Part shown: in pieces, positions 9,838-16,919 of the stretch
How the letters are laid out: each line of letters opens with the position of its first letter
How positions within the stretch are numbered: the stretch's first letter is position 1
Source of the DNA: Pseudomonas syringae
GTDB taxonomy: Bacteria; Pseudomonadota; Gammaproteobacteria; Pseudomonadales; Pseudomonadaceae
NCBI RefSeq assembly: GCF_021605415.1
Contig: NZ_WKEQ01000003.1
Coordinates: forward strand, 164,459-228,458
Direction of reading: 5' to 3'
DNA: 64,000 nucleotides
Notes under the pieces: generated by a model
Told to the model about the DNA's origin: nothing
Databases searched by the model: none
Seen by the model: only the letters and a program-made list of their open reading frames with translations
Translations under genes and position numbers: made by a program

Positions 9838-10053
9838 ATGAGAAGACTTAAGCGTGATCCGTTGGAAAGAGCATTTTTGCGCGGATATCAATATGGCGTT
9901 GGTGGCAAATCCCGTGAGCTTTGCCCATTTACTCTACCGTCGGTACGTCAAGCCTGGATCAACGGCTGGCGAGAAGGACGCGGCGACAACTGGGACGGTA
10001 TGACCGGCACTGCGGGAATCCACAGACTCAACGAACTTCACGCCGTCGGCTGA
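9838..10053 (+). CDS. rmf: Ribosome modulation factor
   Basis: A 71-residue basic protein, MRRLKRDPLERAFLRGYQYG onward, with the RQAWINGWREGR segment characteristic of RMF. RMF dimerises 70S ribosomes into inactive 100S particles in stationary phase. The start has GTGAGGGAAA upstream. It stands alone between a long leader and a strong terminator, as expected for a highly and conditionally expressed gene. Confidence 0.96.
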   Translation: MRRLKRDPLERAFLRGYQYGVGGKSRELCPFTLPSVRQAWINGWREGRGDNWDGMTGTAGIHRLNELHAVG

Positions 10054-10137
10054 CACAGGGCATTTATTCCGACACGACAATCTGAATTTGTAACACCTTA
10101 ACCACGCACGTCCTTCCCGGACGGCGGGCTGCGGCCC

Positions 10138-10164
10138 AAGGGCTCCTTCGAGGAGCCCTTTTTA
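10138..10164 (+). terminator. Intrinsic terminator after rmf
   Basis: AAGGGCTCCT-TCG-AGGAGCCCTT is a perfect 10-bp hairpin followed by TTTA, about 85 bases after the rmf stop. Confidence 0.9.
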
Positions 10165-10189
10165 TTGCCCGATTTTCTCTTGACCACTG

Positions 10190-10323
10190 ATCGTTCCCAC
10201 CCTCCGCGTGGGAAATGCAGCCCGGGACGCTCAGCGTTCCCAGCGGCCAAATGATCGCCCGATATTTCAACGTTGTTTCAAGGCCAAGATCAAAAGATCG
10301 CAGCCTTCGGCAGCGCCTACAGG
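10190..10323. repeat. Extragenic repeats between rmf and pyrD
   Basis: Two repeat types lie side by side. The first has GTTCCCAC/GTGGGAA followed by GGGACGCTCAGCGTTCC, a common P. fluorescens extragenic element. The second (about 10281-10323) is a REP unit containing AAGATCGCAGCCTTCGGCAG, related to the units at about 2254 and 39430. Confidence 0.65.
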
Positions 10324-10349
10324 AGTCACAGACGTCGTGGCCACCGGGC

Positions 10350-11369
10350 TCAGCGCAGGGCGGCGATGGCGTCCACCGATTCGCGGATCAGCGCCGGGCC
10401 CTTGTAGATGAAGCCGGAATAAATCTGCACCAGGCTCGCGCCGGCGGTGATTTTCTCCGCCGCATGCTTGCCTTCGGTAATTCCGCCCGCCGCGATGATC
10501 GGCAAGCGCCCCGCCAGCTCCGCCGCCAATACCTTCACCGTGTGGGTGCTCTTCTCGCGAACCGGCGCGCCGGACAATCCACCCGCCTCGTCGCCATACT
10601 CCATGCCTTCAACGCCCACGCGACTCAGCGTGGTGTTGGTGGCGATCACCGCGTCCATGCCGGTGTCGATCAATGCCTGGGCGACCTGAGCGGTTTCTTC
10701 GTCGGTCATGTCCGGCGCGATCTTGATCGCCAGCGGCACATGCTTGCCATGACGCAAGGCCAGTTCGGCACGGCGTGCAGCCAGGTCTGCCAGCAACTGC
10801 TTGAGCGAATCACCAAATTGCAGGCTACGCAGGCCCGGAGTGTTTGGCGAGCTGACGTTGACCGTCACATAGCTGGCATGGGCGTAAACCTTTTCCAGGC
10901 AGATCAGGTAATCGTCCACCGCGCGCTCGACCGGCGTGTCGAAGTTCTTGCCGATGTTGATGCCCAGCACGCCCTTGTATTTGGCCGCTGCGACCCGCGC
11001 CAGCAAGTTATCCACACCCAGATTGTTGAAGCCCATGCGGTTGATGATCGCTTCGGCTTCCGGCAGGCGGAAGATCCGTGGCTTCGGATTGCCCGGCTGC
11101 GGGCGCGGGGTGACGGTGCCGATTTCGACAAAACCGAAACCCAGTTGTCCGAAACCGTCGATGGCCGCGCCATTCTTGTCCAGGCCTGCCGCCAACCCCA
11201 CCGGGTTCGGAAACTCCAGCCCCATGACCGTCACCGGCAGGTTCGCCGGCGCTTTGCACAGTAAGCCGTTGAGGCCCAAACGCCCGCCCGCGCCGATCAG
11301 ATCCAGCGACAGGTCGTGGGAGGTTTCCGGGGAAAGTTTGAACAACAGCTGACGGGCCAGGGTGTACAT
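10350..11369 (-). CDS. pyrD: Dihydroorotate dehydrogenase (quinone), class 2
   Basis: 339 residues beginning [20 protein letters not shown], the membrane-associating N terminus of class 2 enzymes. Conserved segments are [30 protein letters not shown] (with the catalytic Ser), KIAPDM and [10 protein letters not shown] in the FMN-binding barrel. It oxidises dihydroorotate to orotate with ubiquinone in pyrimidine synthesis. The open frame continues 119 codons upstream of this ATG, but that overlaps the nasS regulatory region on the other strand and is not conserved-looking. Confidence 0.95.
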   Translation of the reverse strand: MYTLARQLLFKLSPETSHDLSLDLIGAGGRLGLNGLLCKAPANLPVTVMGLEFPNPVGLAAGLDKNGAAIDGFGQLGFGFVEIGTVTPRPQPGNPKPRIFRLPEAEAIINRMGFNNLGVDNLLARVAAAKYKGVLGINIGKNFDTPVERAVDDYLICLEKVYAHASYVTVNVSSPNTPGLRSLQFGDSLKQLLADLAARRAELALRHGKHVPLAIKIAPDMTDEETAQVAQALIDTGMDAVIATNTTLSRVGVEGMEYGDEAGGLSGAPVREKSTHTVKVLAAELAGRLPIIAAGGITEGKHAAEKITAGASLVQIYSGFIYKGPALIRESVDAIAALR

Positions 11370-11459
11370 GGGCGGCGATGACTCGGGCGGCGAAAAGAGG
11401 CGGCGATTATAGCCGGGCATCGTCCCGCCGCGCGAGGCGCAGAGGCAAATCGGCGCGAC

Positions 11460-11475
11460 TGGCATATGCCTTGCA
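11460..11475 (+). promoter_or_regulatory. Sigma54 promoter of nasST
   Basis: TGGCATATGCCTTGCA matches the -24/-12 consensus, with GG (11461-11462) and GC (11473-11474) separated by exactly ten bases. A transcript would start near 11486, just before the leader hairpins. This implies nitrogen (NtrC-type) control of the regulators themselves. Confidence 0.8.
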
Positions 11476-11490
11476 CCGTTCTCGTCATCA

Positions 11491-11578
11491 GCCCACAGGC
11501 CAACGGCGGCGTGCGGGCACGGACAATGGCGTCGTCTTCCGGTTTTGCATTGGCAAAATCCGGGGCGACGTTTTTTTT
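11491..11578 (+). promoter_or_regulatory. Putative NasT-responsive antitermination leader of nasST
   Basis: P1 is a helix (11491-11501 with 11508-11518, two mismatches) closing a hexaloop AACGGC, with A at position 1 and G at position 4, the ANTAR-target pattern. P2 is a weak helix GAC/GTC (11522-11524 with 11531-11533) closing AATGGC, also A1/G4. An intrinsic terminator follows, with arms about 11530-11548 and 11553-11570 and T8 at 11571-11578. Its rising arm reuses the 3' side of P2, so the two folds exclude each other. Confidence 0.65.
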
Positions 11579-11604
11579 GAAGAACGCTTTTGCAGGTGTA
11601 CGCA

Positions 11605-12816
11605 ATGAACGAACCCTCCGCCGGGCCGCTGGCCTGGGTCAATGGCAGCGACGCGCCGGAAAAGCGTGCGATCAATCTCGGTTTCATGGCCCTGAGCGAT
11701 TGCGCCTCGGTCGTAGTCGCCGCCACCCAAGGCTTCGCTCAACCCTACGGCCTGACCCTGAACCTCAAGCGCCAGAGCTCCTGGGCGAATCTGCGCGACA
11801 ATCTGGTCAATGGCGAACTCGACGCTGCCCACAGCCTGTACGGCCTGATCTACGCCGTGCATCTGGGCATCGGCGGCGTCGCCTCCACCGACATGGCCGT
11901 GTTGATGGGCCTGAACCAGAACGGCCAAAGCCTCAATCTGTCCCACGGCTTGCAAAACCTTGGCGTGACCAGTCCTGAAGCGCTGGATCGTCACGTGCAC
12001 CAAAGCCGCGCAAAACTGACGTTCGCCCAGACCTTTCCCACCGGCACCCATGCGATGTGGCTTTATTACTGGCTGGCGGCGCAGGGCATTCATCCATTAC
12101 AGGATGTCGACAGCGTGGTGGTGCCGCCGCCGCAAATGGTCGCGCACTTGCAGGCCGGGCGCATTGATGGTTTCTGCGTCGGTGAGCCGTGGGCGGCCAG
12201 CGCGGTGCAGCAGGATCTCGGCTTCACCCTGGCGACCACGCAAACCATCTGGCCCGATCACCCGGAAAAAGTCCTCGGTTGCACCCGCGCATTCGTCGAG
12301 CAGTACCCGAACACCGCGCGCGCACTGGTCATGGCGATTCTCGAAGCCAGCCGCTTCATCGAAGAGAGCCCGGAAAACCGTCGCAGCACCGCACAGTTGC
12401 TCAGCGCCCCGCAATACCTCGATGCGCCGGTGTCATGCATCGAGCCGCGCTTTGTTGGCGAGTACGCCGACGGCCTCGGCAATCGTTGGCAGGATCCTCA
12501 CGCGCTGCGCTTTCACGGTGACGGCGAGGTCAATCTGCCGTACCTCTCCGACGGCATGTGGTTCATGACCCAGTTCCGTCGCTGGGGTCTGTTGCGCGAA
12601 GATCCGGATTACCTCGCCGTCGCCCGCCAGGTGCAGCAATTGACGCTGTATCGCGACGCGGCGGCAGCCGTGGGGGTGGCGGTCGACGCCGTCGACCTAC
12701 GCAGCAGCCAGTTGATCGACGGCAAGGTCTGGGATGGCAGCGATCCGGCGGGTTACGCCCGCAGCTTCAAACTCAACGCCCTGAGCGACAGCTCGCCCCT
12801 TCTCGCCCAGCGCTGA
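11605..12816 (+). CDS. nasS: NasS nitrate/nitrite sensor (NrtA-like)
   Basis: 403 residues, homologous to the periplasmic nitrate-binding protein NrtA/CmpA but without a signal peptide, so cytoplasmic. It begins [20 protein letters not shown] and has [18 protein letters not shown] and [13 protein letters not shown]. In characterised systems NasS binds and holds the antiterminator NasT until nitrate or nitrite releases it. nasT starts 15 bases downstream. The in-frame upstream ATG (MQVYA) lies just after the terminator T tract and is less likely. Confidence 0.92.
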   Translation: MNEPSAGPLAWVNGSDAPEKRAINLGFMALSDCASVVVAATQGFAQPYGLTLNLKRQSSWANLRDNLVNGELDAAHSLYGLIYAVHLGIGGVASTDMAVLMGLNQNGQSLNLSHGLQNLGVTSPEALDRHVHQSRAKLTFAQTFPTGTHAMWLYYWLAAQGIHPLQDVDSVVVPPPQMVAHLQAGRIDGFCVGEPWAASAVQQDLGFTLATTQTIWPDHPEKVLGCTRAFVEQYPNTARALVMAILEASRFIEESPENRRSTAQLLSAPQYLDAPVSCIEPRFVGEYADGLGNRWQDPHALRFHGDGEVNLPYLSDGMWFMTQFRRWGLLREDPDYLAVARQVQQLTLYRDAAAAVGVAVDAVDLRSSQLIDGKVWDGSDPAGYARSFKLNALSDSSPLLAQR

Positions 12817-12831
12817 CAGGAGACCGCGAAC

Positions 12832-13407
12832 ATGCTGCGAATTCTGCTGATCAACGACACGGCGAAAAAAGTCGGCCGCCTCAAAGCCGCCCTGATCGAA
12901 GCCGGTTTCGAAGTCATTGATGAGTCGGGCCTGACCATCGACCTGCCGGCGCGCGTCGAAACGGTGCGCCCGGACGTGATTTTGATCGATACCGAGTCAC
13001 CGGGCCGCGATGTGATGGAGCAAGTGGTGCTGGTCAGCCGCGACCAGCCTCGACCGATTGTGATGTTTACCGACGAACATGACCCCGGCGTCATGCGCCA
13101 GGCAATCAAGTCCGGGGTGAGCGCTTACATCGTCGAAGGCATTCACGCCCAACGCTTACAGCCGATTCTCGACGTGGCGATGGCGCGCTTCGAGAGTGAT
13201 CAGGCTTTGCGCGCGCAATTGCATGCTCGCGACCAGCAATTGGCCGAGCGCAAGCGCATCGAGCTGGCCAAGGGGCTGCTGATGAAGATGAAGGATTGCA
13301 ATGAAGAAGAGGCCTATACGCTGATGAGGCGCCAAGCGATGAGCCGCCAACAGAAGCTGATTCAGGTGGCGGAGCAGATCATCGCCATGAGTGAATTGCT
13401 TGGCTGA
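12832..13407 (+). CDS. nasT: NasT ANTAR-domain transcription antiterminator
   Basis: 191 residues. A receiver-like domain (about 1-120) keeps an acidic residue at the usual phosphosite (ILIDTE). The C-terminal ANTAR RNA-binding domain spans about 130-187, with AERKRIELAKGLLM and EEEAYTLMRRQAM. It should bind paired A1/G4 hexaloops in leader RNA and prevent termination. Targets are visible before nasA and nirB, and apparently before its own operon. The start has AGGAGA about eight bases upstream. Confidence 0.95.
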   Translation: MLRILLINDTAKKVGRLKAALIEAGFEVIDESGLTIDLPARVETVRPDVILIDTESPGRDVMEQVVLVSRDQPRPIVMFTDEHDPGVMRQAIKSGVSAYIVEGIHAQRLQPILDVAMARFESDQALRAQLHARDQQLAERKRIELAKGLLMKMKDCNEEEAYTLMRRQAMSRQQKLIQVAEQIIAMSELLG

Positions 13408-13429
13408 CGTTATGCGGCGCCCGCCAGAA

Positions 13430-13460
13430 CCTCTTCGCGAGCCTGCTCGCGAATGGCCGC
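13430..13460. repeat. REP unit
   Basis: CTTCGCGAGCCTGCTCGCGAA is a single extragenic palindrome between nasT and the nasA promoter. It lies upstream of the sigma54 element and is not part of the leader. Confidence 0.7.
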
Positions 13461-13478
13461 ACCTGGGTATCAAGTTGT

Positions 13479-13494
13479 TGGCACAAATCTCGCT
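13479..13494 (+). promoter_or_regulatory. Sigma54 promoter of nasA
   Basis: TGGCACAAATCTCGCT has the perfect -24 element TGGCAC and a GC at -12 with ten bases between GG and GC. The -12 box is slightly off consensus (CGCT for TTGC). It lies about 15 bases before the first leader hairpin. Confidence 0.75.
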
Positions 13495-13508
13495 AAGCAT
13501 TCCTCACA

Positions 13509-13593
13509 GGTAACCAACGGCGGTTGCCCCACCTACGACAAAGACGTCGCTCACTCTTTTCGCCCCAACGGCGATTCGGGTAGCGGCGTTTTT
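13509..13593 (+). promoter_or_regulatory. NasT-responsive antitermination leader of nasA
   Basis: P1 is GGTAACC/GGTTGCC (7 bp, one G-U) closing the hexaloop AACGGC. P2 is CGAC/GTCG closing AAAGAC. Both loops have A1 and G4. The terminator stem pairs AAAGACGTCGCT (13540-13551) with AGCGGCGTTTTT (13582-13593) over 12 positions including two G-U pairs. It uses the whole P2 loop and its 3' strand, so P2 and the terminator are exclusive. This is the classic ANTAR antitermination design. Confidence 0.85.
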
Positions 13594-13707
13594 GCGTTTT
13601 GGCCCCACAGCCCGGGGCCGGTGGTGCGGCCGTGGCGGCGCCCCACTTGCTGTCTCCCATTTGTGGCACATGACCCCTTTCGAGACTCTTCACAGCTGAG
13701 GTGCGCG

Positions 13708-14919
13708 ATGAATTCAAGCTTCTGGAAATCCGGCCATACCCCGACCCTGTTCGCGGCCTTCCTTTATTTCGACCTGAGCTTCATGGTCTGGTATCTGCTC
13801 GGCCCTCTCGCGGTGCAGATCGCGGCGGATTTGCACCTGACAACCCAGCAGCGCGGCCTCGTCGTGGCGACCCCGATCCTGGCCGGCGCGATCCTGCGCT
13901 TCGTAATGGGCATGCTCGCCGATCGCCTGTCGCCAAAAACTGCCGGGCTGATCGGCCAGGTGATTGTTATCTGTGCGCTGTTCGGCGCCTGGAAACTCGG
14001 TATTCACAACTACGAACAGGCGTTGATTCTAGGCCTGTTCCTCGGCATGGCCGGCGCTTCGTTTGCCGTGGCGTTGCCGCTGGCTTCGCAGTGGTATCCG
14101 CCGCAGCATCAGGGCAAGGCCATGGGCATTGCCGGTGCGGGCAACTCCGGTACCGTGTTCGCCGCGCTGATCGCGCCGGTGCTGGCCGCTTCGTTTGGCT
14201 GGAGCAACGTGTTTGGTTTCGCCCTGATCCCGCTGATCCTGACGCTGGTACTCTTTGCCTGGCTGGCGAAAAACGCGCCGCAACGGCCGAAAGCCAAGGC
14301 CATGAAGGATTACTTCAAGGCGCTGGGCGATCGCGATAGCTGGTGGTTCATGTTTTTCTACAGCGTGACGTTCGGCGGCTTCATCGGCCTGGCCAGCGCC
14401 CTGCCCGGCTACTTCAACGATCAATACGGTTTGAGCCCGGTCACTGCCGGTTACTACACCGCCGCGTGCGTGTTTGGCGGCAGCCTGATGCGTCCGTTGG
14501 GCGGCGCACTGGCGGATCGTTTCGGCGGCATCCGCACGTTGTTGGCGATGTACACGGTAGCGGCGATCTGCATTGCGGCGGTCGGATTCAACTTGCCGAG
14601 TTCCTATGCGGCGCTGGCACTTTTCGTCTGCACCATGCTCGGTCTGGGTGCCGGTAACGGCGCGGTGTTCCAACTGGTGCCGCAGCGCTTTCGCCTGGAA
14701 ATCGGCGTAATGACCGGCCTGATCGGCATGGCTGGCGGTATCGGCGGTTTCTTGCTGGCAGCGGGCATGGGTGCGATCAAGCAGAGCACCGGTAGCTATC
14801 AACTGGCGCTGTGGTTGTTCGCCAGCCTGGGCGTGCTGGCGTGGTTTGGTCTGCACGGCGTCAAGCGTCGCTGGAGAACCACTTGGGGTTCGGCGGCTGT
14901 CACGGCGGCGCGGGTCTGA
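13708..14919 (+). CDS. nasA: Nitrate/nitrite MFS transporter
   Basis: 403 residues with about 12 transmembrane segments of the NarK/NNP major facilitator family. The glycine-rich nitrate signatures are visible as AGAGNSGTVFAALIAP and LGAGNGAVFQLVP, with an MFS loop motif GMLADRLSPK. It imports nitrate for assimilation. It follows a sigma54 promoter and NasT leader, and its stop codon abuts the ATG of the kinase/phosphatase gene, so the two are co-transcribed. Confidence 0.93.
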   Translation: MNSSFWKSGHTPTLFAAFLYFDLSFMVWYLLGPLAVQIAADLHLTTQQRGLVVATPILAGAILRFVMGMLADRLSPKTAGLIGQVIVICALFGAWKLGIHNYEQALILGLFLGMAGASFAVALPLASQWYPPQHQGKAMGIAGAGNSGTVFAALIAPVLAASFGWSNVFGFALIPLILTLVLFAWLAKNAPQRPKAKAMKDYFKALGDRDSWWFMFFYSVTFGGFIGLASALPGYFNDQYGLSPVTAGYYTAACVFGGSLMRPLGGALADRFGGIRTLLAMYTVAAICIAAVGFNLPSSYAALALFVCTMLGLGAGNGAVFQLVPQRFRLEIGVMTGLIGMAGGIGGFLLAAGMGAIKQSTGSYQLALWLFASLGVLAWFGLHGVKRRWRTTWGSAAVTAARV

Positions 14920-16590
14920 ATGTCCTTAAAACTCAGCTTTGCCGAGGCCAGCGCCACCGGCCCGCGCGCGGAAAACCAGGATGCTTTGCGCCTGGTTACG
15001 CCGAATGCGGCGCTGGCGGCCAGCAAAGGTTATCTGTTCGCCATCGCCGACGGCGTCAGCCAATGCGCCGACGGCGGCCTCGCGGCCCGTTCGACCTTAC
15101 AGGCCCTGGCGCTGGATTATTACGCCACGCCGCAAACCTGGAGCGTCGCGCAATCGCTGGATCGCCTGTTGCTCGCACAAAACCGCTGGTTACAGGCCAA
15201 TGGCGGTGGACAACCGTTGCTCACCACGGTCAGTGCTTTGGTCATGCGCGGTCGGCGTTTTACCCTGGCGCATGTCGGCGATTGCCGCGTCTATCGCTGG
15301 CACGCCGACACCTTGCAGCGCATGACTGAGGATCACGTCTGGGAACAACCGGGCATGCAGCATGTGCTCAAGCGTGCGCTGGGGCTGGATCAACATCTGG
15401 TGCTGGATTTTCTAGACGGTGAACTGCACGACGACGAATGTTTCGTGCTGCTCAGCGATGGCATTTGGTCGACGCTCAATGACACTGCGATTGCAGGCAT
15501 CCTGCGCGATCAGCCGGATCTGCACAGCGCTGCGCATACGTTGGTCGCTGCTGCGCATCTGGCCGGCAGCCAGGACAATGCCAGCGCCTTACTGGTACGG
15601 GTCGACGCCGTGGGTGAAGCCAGCATCGGCGATGCCTTGATCCAGTTGCAGCAATGGCCGCTGCCACCGGTGCTGAAGCCGGGCCGGATGTTCGAAGGCT
15701 GGCAGGTTCACAGCATCGTCAGGCAGAGCCAGCAATCGCTGCTGTATCGTGTGCTCGATGGCCAGGGTCAGCCGTGGCTGTTGAAAACCTTGCCCGTGCG
15801 TCTGGCTGAAGATCCTCAGGCCGCGCAGGCGCTGTTGTCGGAAGAATGGTTTCTCAAGCGCGTCGCCGGACGGCACTTTCCTGAAGTCCATGCGCTCAGT
15901 CAGCGTCAGCATTTGTACTACGTGATGCGTGAATATTCGGGCGCGACCCTCGCGCAACGGCATCAGGAGGACGGCTCGTTACCGCTGGCGCTGTGGCTCG
16001 ATGTGGCCGAGCGCTTGTTACGTGCCGTGGGCCTGTTGCATCGACGGCAGATTTTCCACCGCGACATCAAACCGGAAAATCTGTTGCTGGGTGATGACGG
16101 TGAATTGCGCCTGCTGGATTTTGGCCTGGCTTACTGCCCAGGTCTGTCGGAGGACGCGCCGTCAACGTTGCCCGGAACGCCGAGTTACATTGCTCCGGAA
16201 GCTTTTCACGGGGATCCGCCGAGTGCCCGACAGGACTTGTACGCCGTGGGCGTCACGCTGTTTTTCCTGCTCACCGGGCACTATCCCTACGGCGAGATCG
16301 AAGCCTTTCAGCGGCCACGCTTCGGAACGCCAGCGAGTGCGACTCGCTATCGGCCGGACGTGCCGGAATGGTTGGCGCAATGCCTGGAGCGTGGGGTGAT
16401 GGCGGATCCGCAGCAACGTTTCGAAACGGCTGAGGAGTGGTTGCTGGTGCTGGAACGGGGTGAGCGACGGAGCTTGAGCGTGCGGCCGCGTCCGTTGCTG
16501 GAGCGTGAGCCGTTGAAGGTCTGGCGGACGTTGGCGCTGGTTTCGTTGATTGCGAACCTGGTGCTGCTGTTTGTGGTGTTTCATGGGTGA
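14920..16590 (+). CDS. Fused PP2C phosphatase / Ser-Thr protein kinase
   Basis: 556 residues. An N-terminal PP2C domain (about 1-235) has the metal-binding acids (ENQD near 21, IADGVS near 44, GDCRVYR, LSDGIW, SQDNAS). A Hanks-type kinase domain follows (about 265-510), with HRDIKPENLL (H380-R-D382), DFG (D400) and an APE-type motif (IAPEAF). A C-terminal helix (about 537-555) anchors it in the membrane. Both halves look catalytically complete. Its place between nasA and nirB is also known from other pseudomonads and suggests post-translational control of nitrate uptake or reduction. The substrates are unknown. Confidence 0.9.
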   Translation: MSLKLSFAEASATGPRAENQDALRLVTPNAALAASKGYLFAIADGVSQCADGGLAARSTLQALALDYYATPQTWSVAQSLDRLLLAQNRWLQANGGGQPLLTTVSALVMRGRRFTLAHVGDCRVYRWHADTLQRMTEDHVWEQPGMQHVLKRALGLDQHLVLDFLDGELHDDECFVLLSDGIWSTLNDTAIAGILRDQPDLHSAAHTLVAAAHLAGSQDNASALLVRVDAVGEASIGDALIQLQQWPLPPVLKPGRMFEGWQVHSIVRQSQQSLLYRVLDGQGQPWLLKTLPVRLAEDPQAAQALLSEEWFLKRVAGRHFPEVHALSQRQHLYYVMREYSGATLAQRHQEDGSLPLALWLDVAERLLRAVGLLHRRQIFHRDIKPENLLLGDDGELRLLDFGLAYCPGLSEDAPSTLPGTPSYIAPEAFHGDPPSARQDLYAVGVTLFFLLTGHYPYGEIEAFQRPRFGTPASATRYRPDVPEWLAQCLERGVMADPQQRFETAEEWLLVLERGERRSLSVRPRPLLEREPLKVWRTLALVSLIANLVLLFVVFHG

Positions 16591-16718
16591 GATTGCATTA
16601 TTCCCTTCACAAGCATTGCGCCAAGAATGAGCATCGCGCTTCGATTCGGTGCAAAGAAATAGGCGGGCAGGCCCTGTGATGCTGCTCCAATGCAGCGAAA
16701 CCGCCCATTTCGAAAACT

Positions 16719-16734
16719 TGGCACAACCACTGCA
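16719..16734 (+). promoter_or_regulatory. Sigma54 promoter of nirBD-nasC-cobA
   Basis: TGGCACAACCACTGCA has the perfect -24 element TGGCAC and TGCA at -12, with GG and GC ten bases apart. The predicted start near 16745 lies just before the leader hairpins. Confidence 0.8.
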
Positions 16735-16760
16735 TTACCTCCAACAGACATAAAGCCCAA

Positions 16761-16847
16761 CCTTCAACGACGAAGGCTGCGCTTCCCGAGAGAACGGGAC
16801 CAGGACAAAGGCGTCCTCGCTAGGCAACTAGCGGGACGCCTTTTTTT
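16761..16847 (+). promoter_or_regulatory. NasT-responsive leader of nirB with three hexaloops
   Basis: Three successive hairpins close hexaloops with A1 and G4: CCTTC-AACGAC-GAAGG (16761-16776), TCCCG-AGAGAA-CGGGA (16784-16799) and GGAC-AAAGGC-GTCC (16803-16816). A strong terminator follows: AAGGCGTCC, a bulged T, CGCTAG, loop GCAA, CTAGCG, GGACGCCTT (16808-16842), with T7 at 16841-16847. Its rising arm uses the loop and 3' strand of the third hairpin. The fold change is the same as in the nasA leader, with one extra hairpin. Confidence 0.85.
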
Positions 16848-16919
16848 GTTTGCGCAAAATTTGTCGAGCAAGGCCTGACTGCCCACAAGAGGCCAGCCGC
16901 ACGCTCCCCGGAGAACCTG

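Noticed and set aside
13601..13619. GC-rich hairpin GGCCCC/GGGGCC just after the nasA leader terminator, considered as a second terminator
   Set aside because: No T tract follows; it may affect folding of the leader but is not a terminator by itself.
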